From positions 1 through 33,417 of the forward strand of contig JABHDC010000252.1 in NCBI GenBank assembly GCA_018673255.1: a DNA stretch of 33,417 bases, given 5' to 3'. The notes beneath the pieces were generated by a model, which saw only the letters and a program-made list of their open reading frames with translations, did no database searches and was not told the origin of the DNA. Below are positions 17,074-25,388 of this stretch, in pieces (position 1 is the first letter of the stretch; each line of letters begins with the position of its first letter). A program made the translations under genes and the position numbers. The stretch is from Gemmatimonadota bacterium (GTDB lineage Bacteria; Latescibacterota; UBA2968; UBA8231).

Positions 17074-18593
17074 CCGGCATCGATTGGGCCGTGATCGCCG
17101 TCTATCTGGCGGCGACGATCGGCATGGGTGCGTGGTTGGGCCGCAAGCAGGACGACCTGGAGGACTACTACCTGGGTGGTCGGAATATCCCCTGGTGGGC
17201 GGCACTGTTGTCGATGGTGGCAACCGAGGCCAGTGCGGCCACATTCCTGGGTGCCCCCGAACAGGGCCTGACGCGGGATCTGACCTATCTGCAATTCTCC
17301 ATCGGTACCGTCGCAGCCCGTTTCGTGCTGGCCTCCGTCTTCATCGCCGCCTTCTACCGGTTGCGCGTGTTCACAGTCTACGGGTATCTGACGACGCGTT
17401 TCGGCGTGCCCACACAAGGCACGACGGCTGCCGTCTTCCTGCTGGGTCGTCTGTTTGCCAGTGGCGCGCGTCTGTTCATCGCCGCGATTGCGATCGAAGT
17501 CGCGACGGGGCTCGACATGCGCAGTTCCATCGTGCTGCTCGGCATCGTTGCCGTCGCCTATACCTTGTTCGGTGGGATCAAGGCCGTCGTCTGGACAGAT
17601 GTGCTGCAAGCCATCGTCCTGATCGGTGGGGGAGTGATCGCCCTGGTCCACCTCTACGGCATCACACCCTTGAGTGGTGGCGAGATCTGGGGATTCCTGA
17701 GCGAACACGAGAAGCTGCGCGTTTTCGATCTCGACTGGCGCACGGTGCAGGGTGATCTCGCATTTCTCTACAATCCATATCACATCCTGCCCGCTGTGAT
17801 CGGCGGGTTTTTCCTGACCATGGCCACGCACGGTACCGATCACGACATGGTGCAGCGGCTGCTCACCTGCCGCGACTCGGCCGATGGGCAACGTTCGTTG
17901 TGGGTGAGTGGTTTCGTCAGCGTCGTGGTCACCTGTCTGTTCCTCGGCGTCGGGCTGCTGCTGTTCGTCTACCTCCAGCACCTGGCCCCATCTCACCCGA
18001 TGGCCGAACGTGCCAGCGAGCTAGCTGCGCAGGGGCGCAATGGCCACGTCTTCCTCTATTACATTGTCGATGTGCTGCCCGTGGGTGTCGGTGGACTCGT
18101 GTTGGCTGCCGTCTTCGCCGCGGCCATGTCCAGTCTGGACTCGGCCATGAGTGCCATGAGTGCGACCTTCGTCAGTGATTTCTACCGCCCCTTCTTCCGG
18201 CCCGAAGCTGATCAGCGTCACTATCTTCGCGTCGGTCGCTGGGCGACGGGTGTCGTCGGTGTGCTGCTGGTCGGGGTAGCGCTCATGGTCGTCCACTACT
18301 ACGAGGCGAATCCTGATACGGATCTGCTGTCCATCGCCCTAGGCGTGATGACCTTCTTCTATGGCGCATTGCTGGGCATCTTCCTGCTCGGTTTCATGAC
18401 ACGAACCCGCGGCAACACGATCAGCAATGCCCTCGGTGCCCTGGCGAGTATGGTGACCGTGTTTCTCATCAAGAGTGGTACGGGTCTGGGATGGCCCTGG
18501 TTCATCGTCATCGGCACGCTGATCGCCTTCGGTGTGGCCTTTGCGGGACGTACAGCGGCGAACCTGGTGACCCAGAGCGAGTCGGCGAGATGA
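17070..18593 (+). CDS. Sodium:solute symporter (SSS) family transporter
   Basis: A 507-aa polytopic protein with about 13 hydrophobic helices. Signatures include DLEDYYLGGRNIPWWAALLSMVATEASAATFLG near the N-terminus (written in parts: DYYLGGR, SMVATEASA) and AAAMSSLDSAMSAMSATFVSDF around residues 350-372, the region that carries Na+-site Ser/Thr residues. The ATG overlaps the upstream stop (ATGA) and has GGAGA eight bases before it. SSS members import sugars, sugar acids, amino acids or vitamins with Na+. Coupling to the enolase-superfamily gene suggests its substrate is the acid or sugar handled there. Confidence 0.9.
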   Translation: MTGIDWAVIAVYLAATIGMGAWLGRKQDDLEDYYLGGRNIPWWAALLSMVATEASAATFLGAPEQGLTRDLTYLQFSIGTVAARFVLASVFIAAFYRLRVFTVYGYLTTRFGVPTQGTTAAVFLLGRLFASGARLFIAAIAIEVATGLDMRSSIVLLGIVAVAYTLFGGIKAVVWTDVLQAIVLIGGGVIALVHLYGITPLSGGEIWGFLSEHEKLRVFDLDWRTVQGDLAFLYNPYHILPAVIGGFFLTMATHGTDHDMVQRLLTCRDSADGQRSLWVSGFVSVVVTCLFLGVGLLLFVYLQHLAPSHPMAERASELAAQGRNGHVFLYYIVDVLPVGVGGLVLAAVFAAAMSSLDSAMSAMSATFVSDFYRPFFRPEADQRHYLRVGRWATGVVGVLLVGVALMVVHYYEANPDTDLLSIALGVMTFFYGALLGIFLLGFMTRTRGNTISNALGALASMVTVFLIKSGTGLGWPWFIVIGTLIAFGVAFAGRTAANLVTQSESAR

Positions 18594-20842
18594 GCATCTT
18601 CTGCACAACCAGTCGCACCACGTCCGGCACATCTGAAGGCTTCGTGACCAGCCGTCGTGGGTCCGGTTATCTGGCGCGCGGCGTTCTCAACGGATGGCTC
18701 GTACTGGTGATTGCCCTGCTGAGCGCTGTTGCCGGCGGGGCCCAGCTGAACTTCGATCGGCATCCGGTGACAGCCCGACTCCTGTTCGACGACGCGGGCA
18801 CATCGGGGGCCGGCCTGTCTGCGGGGGATACGCTGACGGCAGCCATCGTCCTGAGCATGGAGGATCACTGGCATACCTATTGGGCCAACAGTGGTGATGC
18901 AGGTCTGCCCACGAAGGTCGAGTGGGGGTTGCCCGACGGCTGGCAGGCGGGCCCATTGCACTGGCCCGGTCCCAATCGATATACCGAATCCGGTGATCTG
19001 ACGGTCTTTGGGTACGCGGATCGTGTCACGTTGCTCACGACGTTGACCGTCGGTGATCAAACCACAGCGACCCCGGTAGAGATCACGGCCAATGTGTCCT
19101 GGCTTGTCTGTGCCGAGATCTGCATACCCGGTGATACGACGCTGACCGTTTCCCTGGGACCGGCCACCATCGATCCGGATCTCATTGCAGCAGCCCGGGC
19201 CACCGTGATTCAGCCGTGGACCGCCGCTGATAGTTCCCATGTCACGTACGAAGCCACGGTCCAGTCGAGCCCGGACGGCTCCCTCGATGTGCAAATCAGC
19301 CTGACGGGTACTGCCCGCGCAGCGGACGGCCTGCCAGATGTGTTTCCACTCTCCGCAGGCGAGGATGTCTACATCTTAGCCGGTACGCGTCGCGTCGACG
19401 CGGGTGCGGTGGACGTGCGCTTCGGTGTCGTTCCCTATGCGGGCGAGTCGGCGCCTGAGCAGATGACGGCCGTCGTTGCCTATCACGATGCCCAGGGACA
19501 GGCCCAGTACCGGCAGGTGAATCTGGATCTGATCGCCGTTGCCGCCGATGCCGGCGTCGACCTGCTGGCGACCGACTTTGGCCTCCACGATGCCAACCGG
19601 TCGATCTGGATCTACCTGCTCATGGCGTTGGTGGGCGGGGCCATTCTGAATCTGATGCCCTGTGTGCTGCCGGTGATCTCCCTCAAGGTGATGGCCCTCG
19701 TGTCGCAGGCAGGCGAATCGGCCGGGCGGGTACGGCAACTGGGGCTCGCCTTCAGCGCCGGTGTGGTGGCGACCTTCGTGCTCCTCGGTCTCATCGTGAT
19801 CGCTCTCAAGTCCACGGGTGAGCAGATCGGCTGGGGCTTTCAATTCCAGTCGCCGGCCTTCGTCATCGCCCTTGCCGCGCTGGTCTTTGTGCTGGCCCTG
19901 AGTCTGTTCGGTGTGGTCAACATTCGATTGCCCGGCAGCAGTGGGACGCTGGGGGGACTGGCCGATCGTGAGGGTGTCGTGGGCAGTTTTGCCAATGGCA
20001 TTCTGGCGACGATTCTGGCCACACCCTGCACGGCGCCCTTCCTCGGTTCGGCACTCGGGTTCGCCTTTTCTCAACCCGCCTCCACGACGATGGCCGTCTT
20101 CACTACGACCGGTGTGGGTATGGCGTTGCCTTATGCCCTGCTGGCCTGGCGACCCGGTTGGGTTCAGCGGTTGCCGGCACCAGGTCCGTGGATGGAACGC
20201 TTCAAGCAGTCGATGGCATTCCTGCTGATGGCCACATCGCTCTGGCTGCTCTGGGTGCTTGGACGACAATTGGGCATGGAGGCCGTCGTCTGGACCACTG
20301 GTTTCCTGCTCTGTCTGGCCATGGCCGCCACATTGGTCGGCCAGTGGCTGGATCTGCGATCCTCCCGGCGTCGCCGCCGAGTGATCTGGGTGATCGCGAT
20401 TCTCATCGCCGGGGTCGGTTACCATCAGATGATCCACCCATTGCTCACGCAGGAACCGGCAACGAGGCACAGCCTGGCCAGCGATGACAGGTGGCAGCCT
20501 TTCGATCGTCAGCAGGTGGAGGAACTCATCGGCGCCGGTCGAACGGTATTCATCGATTTCACGGCGGACTGGTGCTGGACGTGCAAGGTGAATGAACGCG
20601 TTGTGCTCAATGATGCTGATGTGATGGCGGCGTTCACTGCGGGTGATGTGGTTCTGATGAAGGCGGACTGGACGAATCGAGATGCGGAAATCACGCAGAT
20701 GCTGCACGCCTTCGGGCGTCCTGGCGTACCCTTATACGTGATCTTTGCCGGTGGCAGAGCCGATGCGCCCACGATACTCCCGGAAGTGATCACGCGGGAT
20801 ATCGTCCTCGAGGCCCTTGAGCAGTCGAGGTCGGCAGATTGA
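18590..20842 (+). CDS. DsbD/ScsB-like thiol:disulfide transmembrane reductase
   Basis: A 750-aa protein starting at the ATG that overlaps the symporter stop (ATGA). The order is: membrane or signal segment (residues ~33-50); a periplasmic beta-sandwich with a C174-x3-C178 pair in WLVCAEICIPG; eight or so membrane helices with Cys pairs in LNLMPCVLPVISLK and ATPCTAPFLG; and a C-terminal thioredoxin domain with WCWTCK (C662, C665). This is the electron-relay plan of DsbD and ScsB: cytoplasmic thioredoxin to membrane Cys pair to periplasmic domains. The N-terminal domain looks closer to ScsB than to E. coli DsbD. It probably reduces periplasmic thiol proteins. Why it sits in a sugar operon is unclear. 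Confidence 0.9.
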   Translation: MSIFCTTSRTTSGTSEGFVTSRRGSGYLARGVLNGWLVLVIALLSAVAGGAQLNFDRHPVTARLLFDDAGTSGAGLSAGDTLTAAIVLSMEDHWHTYWANSGDAGLPTKVEWGLPDGWQAGPLHWPGPNRYTESGDLTVFGYADRVTLLTTLTVGDQTTATPVEITANVSWLVCAEICIPGDTTLTVSLGPATIDPDLIAAARATVIQPWTAADSSHVTYEATVQSSPDGSLDVQISLTGTARAADGLPDVFPLSAGEDVYILAGTRRVDAGAVDVRFGVVPYAGESAPEQMTAVVAYHDAQGQAQYRQVNLDLIAVAADAGVDLLATDFGLHDANRSIWIYLLMALVGGAILNLMPCVLPVISLKVMALVSQAGESAGRVRQLGLAFSAGVVATFVLLGLIVIALKSTGEQIGWGFQFQSPAFVIALAALVFVLALSLFGVVNIRLPGSSGTLGGLADREGVVGSFANGILATILATPCTAPFLGSALGFAFSQPASTTMAVFTTTGVGMALPYALLAWRPGWVQRLPAPGPWMERFKQSMAFLLMATSLWLLWVLGRQLGMEAVVWTTGFLLCLAMAATLVGQWLDLRSSRRRRRVIWVIAILIAGVGYHQMIHPLLTQEPATRHSLASDDRWQPFDRQQVEELIGAGRTVFIDFTADWCWTCKVNERVVLNDADVMAAFTAGDVVLMKADWTNRDAEITQMLHAFGRPGVPLYVIFAGGRADAPTILPEVITRDIVLEALEQSRSAD

Positions 20843-20902
20843 GGTGAAGTCGCCGATGCAAGTATCCCAAATTATCTATCCCATTCAGGAGACAAGAGTT
20901 CC

Positions 20903-21904
20903 ATGAGTATTCAGACGACGGTTGTGGGCAGTTATCCGGTCCCCGACTGGCTCGCCGCACTACCTTCCGAGCAAGCCCTGGCCGACGCGATGGCCGTGGT
21001 GATGAAGACGCAGGAGAATGCGGGGATCGATCTGATCGCCGATGGTGAACTGGGGCGCTTCGACATCAATCATCCGGATACGAATGGTATGATTGAGTAT
21101 TTCGTGAAGCCTCTGGGGAATGTGAGATCGTCGATCACCCGTACTGACCTGGCCGCCTTTCGCCGTGACGCTGGCATGTCCTTCCGTGTGCGTCCCAGTG
21201 CCGTCGTCGATGGCCCGCTGGATGAAGGGTCTCTGGATCTGCCGCGCGACTTTGCTCTGGCCCGATCGCTGACGAAGTCGGATCTGAAGTTCACGCTTAC
21301 AGGTCCGCACATGCTGTGCAAGACGCTGCTGGACAACCACTATGGCTCGCCCGATGCACTGTGTGCGGCCTTGGCCGATGTGCTGGCTGCCCAGGTGGCT
21401 GAGATCGATGCCGAAGTGGTGCAGGTAGACGAAGCGAATCTGCCGGGCCATCCGGAAGAGTGGGAGTGGGCGCTGGATGGGATCAATCGAATCCTGCGCC
21501 AGGTGAAGACGACGCCCGCCGTGCACCTGTGTTTCGGCAACTACGGCGGCCAGTCGATTCAGAAGGGCAGCTGGGAACAGCTGATCGGCTACCTGAGTGG
21601 CCTCCATGCGGATCACGTGCTGCTGGAGCTGGCCCATCGGGGGAACTGGGAGTTGCCCCAATTGCAGGAGATCGACGAGAAGATCCGTTTCGGTCTTGGC
21701 GTGGTGGACATCAAGTCGAATGTGGTCGAATCGGCCGAGGATATTGCACGACAGATCGAGAAGACCGTAGCCGCTGTAGGCATCGAGCGGATCGCCTACA
21801 TCAACCCGGACTGTGGATTCTGGATGCTCAAGCGCTCCATCGCCGATCGCAAGATCGAGGCGCTCGTCGCCGGACGTGACCTGTTTGAGTCTGCCGGTCG
21901 CTGA
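20903..21904 (+). CDS. Cobalamin-independent methionine synthase (MetE C-terminal) family protein
   Basis: A 333-aa single-domain TIM-barrel protein with the MetE/UROD-like zinc-methyltransferase fold. It opens with TTVVGSYPVPDW, as many short MetE relatives do. All four zinc ligands of MetE have counterparts: H208 and C210 (VHLCFGN), E242 (LLELAHRGN) and C304 (NPDCGFWML). It lacks the N-terminal half of full-length MetE (~750 aa), so it resembles archaeal core MetE or methyltransferases that act on other thiols, such as epoxyalkane:CoM transferase. A Zn-activated thiol is the likely methyl or alkyl acceptor; the donor is unknown. AGGAG lies 11 bases before the ATG. It may be co-transcribed with the DsbD-like gene 60 bp upstream. 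Confidence 0.85.
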   Translation: MSIQTTVVGSYPVPDWLAALPSEQALADAMAVVMKTQENAGIDLIADGELGRFDINHPDTNGMIEYFVKPLGNVRSSITRTDLAAFRRDAGMSFRVRPSAVVDGPLDEGSLDLPRDFALARSLTKSDLKFTLTGPHMLCKTLLDNHYGSPDALCAALADVLAAQVAEIDAEVVQVDEANLPGHPEEWEWALDGINRILRQVKTTPAVHLCFGNYGGQSIQKGSWEQLIGYLSGLHADHVLLELAHRGNWELPQLQEIDEKIRFGLGVVDIKSNVVESAEDIARQIEKTVAAVGIERIAYINPDCGFWMLKRSIADRKIEALVAGRDLFESAGR

Positions 21905-22009
21905 GCGTACGGCCGTTCAGGACAGTCATCGGAGGCCGTTCCGAATCGCGTCGAGATCCTGATTGTGAACGGCTGAGGATGTTGAGTTTATGTAGCTGAG
22001 CAATAGGAA

Positions 22010-22039
22010 GGGCCCCGGTACCTCTTGGTACCGGGGCCC
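22010..22039. terminator. 13-bp perfect hairpin between convergent genes
   Basis: GGGCCCCGGTACC (22010-22022) and its exact reverse complement (22027-22039) flank a TCTT loop. It lies between the MetE-like gene (+) and the HTH gene (-), so it could stop both transcripts. No T-run follows, so it is a strong structure rather than a textbook intrinsic terminator. The surrounding 248 bp contain no gene. Confidence 0.7.
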
Positions 22040-22093
22040 ATTCTGCGTCAGGCCAGTGATCCGACGTCCTGCGCCATGCATGACATTTTGCCC

Positions 22094-22141
22094 GATCACG
22101 TCTGGTCGATCACGTCTGTCAGGTCTGCTTGATCAGGTCTG
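22094..22141. repeat. Short GATCACGTCTG-type repeats downstream of the HTH gene
   Basis: GATCACGTCTG occurs at 22094-22104 and 22108-22118, followed by TCAGGTCTG (22119-22127) and GATCAGGTCTG (22131-22141). The spacing is irregular (14 bp, then 23 bp). The array ends 12 bp from the HTH gene's stop. Confidence 0.6.
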
Positions 22142-22152
22142 GCCCGTTCCCG

Positions 22153-22599
22153 TCAGTCGACGAGCATACGGCGCACGTCTTTGACCCCCAGGTCGCGTAG
22201 CCGCAGCAGGGCGGCGCGGTATTGGGCTCGGGGGCGTGACGAGCCCTGCTCCCAGCGGACGATGGAGTTCGTACTCACACTGACCAGTTCGCCCAGTTGG
22301 GCCTGCGACAGGCCGAGACGATGGCGGTGGCGACGGATCGATGCCGCTGTTATCCGGGCGCGCGAGCCCTCGGCTTGGGTCTGTGCCTCCGGCGCAAGCA
22401 GATTGGCTCCCGTTGTGGCCCCCGACTGTTCCACGATCTTGGCCAGCGAACGCTCCAGACGATTGATCGTTGTCTGTTGAGCCCGAACCGTCTTGCGCAG
22501 GAGCCGGACCTGCTCTCGCAGCGGATCGAAGCTACCTCTGACTTCCTTGCGAGCCAGACGCGTGATCTCCTCTTTCAAAACCTGAGCCACATTGGGCAT
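22153..22599 (-). CDS. Small HTH (XRE-type) DNA-binding protein with N-terminal coiled coil
   Basis: A 148-aa protein. Residues ~1-60 are a charged helix with heptad spacing (ITRLARKEVR, REQVRLLRKTVRAQQTTINRLERSLAKI, seen in parts), likely an oligomerising coiled coil. Residues ~85-135 form a Cro/XRE-like helix-turn-helix: HRLGLSQAQLGELVSVS, then NSIVRWEQGSSRP. It begins with MPNVAQVLKEEI and has AAGGA about nine bases before the ATG. It is divergent from the sulfatase gene and its start overlaps the proposed sulfatase promoter, so it may regulate that gene or itself. No target is evident. Confidence 0.78.
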   Translation of the reverse strand: MPNVAQVLKEEITRLARKEVRGSFDPLREQVRLLRKTVRAQQTTINRLERSLAKIVEQSGATTGANLLAPEAQTQAEGSRARITAASIRRHRHRLGLSQAQLGELVSVSTNSIVRWEQGSSRPRAQYRAALLRLRDLGVKDVRRMLVD

Positions 22600-22621
22600 T
22601 TGTGTGTTCCTTTGTGATAAT
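22592..22621 (+). promoter_or_regulatory. Candidate sigma70-type promoter for the sulfatase
   Basis: TTGGGC (22592-22597) and GATAAT (22616-22621) are 18 bp apart, and a TG one base before the -10 makes it an extended -10. The ATG is 67 bp downstream. The -35 overlaps the first codons of the divergent HTH gene, so binding there could affect both. Confidence 0.35.
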
Positions 22622-22688
22622 GTCGATCAAGTCTTTTGCCCAAACATAAGCTCCATGACCCATTTCTCAAGATGATGACGGGAATTCC

Positions 22689-24134
22689 ATGACAGAGCAG
22701 ATGGCCGATCAACGCCCCCACGTTCTGCTGATCACAACCGACCACTGGTTCGGCTCTCTACTCGGCATCAACGGACATCCGTGTGTGCAGACGCCGACGC
22801 TGGATCAACTGGCCCGCAATGGTGTCCGATTCCCGCGTGCTTACGCGGAGACGCCCGTCTGTATTCCGGCTCGGCGAACGCTGATGACGGGTTGCCCGCC
22901 TCGCACGCACGGCGATCGTGTCTTCACCGACTGGCCCATGCCTGAACTGCCGACCATGGCGCAGGCCTTCCGTGATGGCGGGTATCAGGCCTATGCCGTG
23001 GGCAAGTTACACGTGCATCCGCAGCGCGATCGCATCGGTTTCGATGACGTGCTGCTGGGAGAGGAAGGGCGCACGCAGTGGGGCGTGGAGGATGACTACG
23101 AGGCGTATCTGCGGGATCAGGGTCACGGGGGATCGCAGTTCCTGCATGGCATGGGGAACAACGAATACGTGAATCGGCCGTGGCATCTTGCCGAGGAACA
23201 TCACGTCACAAACTGGACGACGCGGGAGATGTCACGGATGATCCGGCGCCGCGATCCGAGTCGACCTGGATTCTGGTATCTGTCTTACTGTCACCCGCAT
23301 CCACCGCTGGCCCCATTGAAGGACTACGTGGACATGTATCGCGAGAAGCCGATCGATACACCGAGTATGGGGGCCTGGTCAGATGATGTGGAGAAGTTGC
23401 CGGCGCCGCTGCGAGGTCGTCGTGAGGCGGGGGAGTTGCTGAGCGATCACGATCTGCGGACGGCGCGACGCGCCTTCTACGCTCTGTGCACCCACATCGA
23501 CCATCAGCTTCGTGTCGTGATCGGCACACTGCGCGAGGAGGGGCTCCTCGACAATACGATCATCCTCTTCAGTTCCGACCACGGCGACATGCTCGGCAAA
23601 CACGGGCTGTGGGGGAAGCGGCTCTTCTACGAAGAGTCTGCGCAGATCCCGATGATCCTGTGCGGGACGGCGGCACAGCAGGATCAGGTGGGCTGCAACC
23701 GGGTCGACTCGCGCCTGGTCGGGTGGCAGGACATCATGCCGACCCTGCTGCAGATGGCTGGCGTCGATGTCCCTGACTGTGTCGAAGGCATGTCCATGGT
23801 GGGTCAGGCGCAGCGCTCACATCTCTACGGCGAGATCGGCGAGGGCGCCTCTGCGACGCGCATGATGCATGACGGTCAGCACAAGCTCATCTATTACCCG
23901 GCGGGCAATGTGAGTCAGCTCTTCGATCTGCAGGAGGATCCGCAGGAACTGGCCGATGTTGCCGGGGATCCGGCCTATGCCACAGTTCTGGGTCAATTAC
24001 AGGATCGGCTGATCCAGGAGTTGTATGGCTCGGATCTGCCCTGGATTTCGGAGGGACGACTGGTGGGAAGCGAGAATCCCGCCTGGCACCCGGGGCCGAA
24101 TCGAGGGCTCAGCGGCCAGCGGGGACTGCACTAG
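22689..24134 (+). CDS. Sulfatase (type I, formylglycine-dependent)
   Basis: A 481-aa alkaline-phosphatase-superfamily enzyme that removes sulfate esters from sugars or other compounds. The CxPxR maturation motif is present as C58-I-P-A-R62 (then RTLMTG), and C58 would be converted to formylglycine. Metal and active-site regions include D18 (LLITTDHW), K106 and H108 (GKLHVH), D297-H298 (SSDHGDMLGKHG) and K310. There is no signal peptide, so it is probably cytoplasmic or the substrate is imported. No sulfatase-maturing enzyme is encoded in the window. GGGA precedes the ATG. The last codons (LSGQRGLH) are part of an imperfect direct repeat that recurs downstream of the stop. Confidence 0.92.
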   Translation: MTEQMADQRPHVLLITTDHWFGSLLGINGHPCVQTPTLDQLARNGVRFPRAYAETPVCIPARRTLMTGCPPRTHGDRVFTDWPMPELPTMAQAFRDGGYQAYAVGKLHVHPQRDRIGFDDVLLGEEGRTQWGVEDDYEAYLRDQGHGGSQFLHGMGNNEYVNRPWHLAEEHHVTNWTTREMSRMIRRRDPSRPGFWYLSYCHPHPPLAPLKDYVDMYREKPIDTPSMGAWSDDVEKLPAPLRGRREAGELLSDHDLRTARRAFYALCTHIDHQLRVVIGTLREEGLLDNTIILFSSDHGDMLGKHGLWGKRLFYEESAQIPMILCGTAAQQDQVGCNRVDSRLVGWQDIMPTLLQMAGVDVPDCVEGMSMVGQAQRSHLYGEIGEGASATRMMHDGQHKLIYYPAGNVSQLFDLQEDPQELADVAGDPAYATVLGQLQDRLIQELYGSDLPWISEGRLVGSENPAWHPGPNRGLSGQRGLH

Positions 24135-24219
24135 GAGCGCCCGGCGGTTGCACGCGTGCCAGCTCGAGCGGAGATGGCTGAGATTCGGGGGGTGCTCAGC
24201 GGCGAGCGGAGACTGCACT
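24107..24219. repeat. Imperfect 26-bp direct repeat spanning the sulfatase stop region
   Basis: Bases 24107-24132, the end of the sulfatase frame, recur at 24194-24219 with 24 of 26 identical and a period of 87. Copy one runs into the TAG stop. Copy two would also read LSGERRLH followed by TGA, so it looks like a duplicated gene end that has started to drift. Confidence 0.7.
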
Positions 24220-24253
24220 GAGTCACCGCTCGGCGGATCTGGTAGCGCGGGAA

Positions 24254-24439
24254 GTGGAAAATGGCCGCTGGTTTCTACTCCGTCGCATCTCCGGATATCG
24301 CGTGAAGTAGAAGAGACGGCGATATTCCACTCGGGAGTGCGCTTTCCCGCCGCCTGAGTGGAATTTCTCAGGATATTCCATGTCTGGCGGGAGCAGAGGT
24401 CCAGACAGCCAGCGCGGATCTCCGCAGGACCCGCGCTGG
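24254..24439. repeat. Cluster of inverted repeats in the 324-bp gap after the sulfatase
   Basis: No gene is visible between 24135 and 24458. The stretch holds three or more inverted pairs in a row: TTCTACT/AGTAGAA (24273-24279 with 24306-24312), ATTCCACTC/GAGTGGAAT (24324-24332 with 24356-24364), TGTCTGG/CCAGACA (24381-24387 with 24401-24407) and CCAGCGCGG/CCGCGCTGG (24409-24417 with 24431-24439). GATATTCCA also occurs twice (24321 and 24372). The last pair may end the 6-phosphogluconate dehydrogenase transcript on the minus strand. The rest could be a structured RNA or an intergenic repeat element. Confidence 0.6.
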
Positions 24440-24458
24440 TTACCGGTACAGTAGAAGT

Positions 24459-25367
24459 CTATTCGGCCTTCTTGATCGCGTGGCCGCCGAATTGATTGCG
24501 CATCGCTGACAGGAGACGGTCGCCGTAACCGAGTTCATCGCGCGAACGCAGGCGAGCGATCAGCGAGTGGGTGATGACGGGTGCTGGCACATCCAGGTCG
24601 ATCGCTTCGGCGATGGTCCAGCGGCCCTCGCCCGAATCAGAGACGAAGGGGGCGATGTCTGCCAACTCGCTGTCTTGCTTCAATGCTTCGGCCGTCAGAT
24701 CCAGGAGCCAGGATCGCACGACCGATCCGTGCTGCCAGATCTCTGAGATCTGGTGCAGATCTAGGTCGAATTCCGTCTTCTTCTTGAGGATGGCGAAACC
24801 CTCGGCGAAGGCCTGCATCATGCCGTATTCGATGCCATTGTGGATCATCTTGGTGAAGTGGCCGGCACCGGTGGGGCCTACGTGTCCCCAACCGAGCTCG
24901 GCGCCTGGCGCCAGGGTCTCGAAGATGGGCTGCAGGGCCTTCACGGCACTGTCGTCGCCGCCGATCATCAGGCTGTAGCCTTCCTTCAGGCCCCAGACGC
25001 CGCCACTGGTACCGACGTCGACGAAGTGGATGTCGGATTCGGCCAGCATCTCACCCCGCTTCACCGTCTCCTTGTAGTTGCTGTTGCCACCATCGATGAC
25101 CGTGTCACCGGGCTTCAGCAGGCCGGCGAGGGCTTCGATCGTCTGCTGTGTGGGATCACCGGATGGCACCATCACCCAGACGACGCGGGGGGCACTCAGT
25201 GCATCGACGACGGCGGCCAGGGAATCGGCACCCTCGGCGCCACCGGTCACGGCGCCCTGGATCGCCTCTTCGCTGCGATCGTGGGCAACGATCTCATGCC
25301 CACCCCCAAGGAGCCGGGTGGTCATGTTGGCGCCCATCCGTCCCAATCCAATCATTCCAAGTCGCAT
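24459..25367 (-). CDS. gnd: 6-phosphogluconate dehydrogenase, decarboxylating, short (~300 aa) type
   Basis: A 302-aa enzyme that oxidises and decarboxylates 6-phosphogluconate to ribulose 5-phosphate. The nucleotide motif GLGRMG is at 7-12. D30 at the end of strand 2, followed by R31, hints at NAD+ use as in the short GndA/YqeC class, but this is not certain. The substrate region DVGTSGGVWG starts at 117, and catalytic K173 and N177 lie in HFTKMIHNGIEYG. Classic Gnd has ~470 aa; this length is normal for the short class. It follows the PGI gene by 21 bp on the same strand, making a small hexose-phosphate operon. No glucose-6-phosphate dehydrogenase is present in the window. Confidence 0.93.
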   Translation of the reverse strand: MRLGMIGLGRMGANMTTRLLGGGHEIVAHDRSEEAIQGAVTGGAEGADSLAAVVDALSAPRVVWVMVPSGDPTQQTIEALAGLLKPGDTVIDGGNSNYKETVKRGEMLAESDIHFVDVGTSGGVWGLKEGYSLMIGGDDSAVKALQPIFETLAPGAELGWGHVGPTGAGHFTKMIHNGIEYGMMQAFAEGFAILKKKTEFDLDLHQISEIWQHGSVVRSWLLDLTAEALKQDSELADIAPFVSDSGEGRWTIAEAIDLDVPAPVITHSLIARLRSRDELGYGDRLLSAMRNQFGGHAIKKAE

Positions 25368-25388
25368 GTTTTCTCTCGTTGTCAGATG

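Noticed and set aside
22094..22141. CRISPR-like array
   Set aside because: Units are 11 bp with 3-12 bp gaps and there are no cas genes; this is a simple short repeat.
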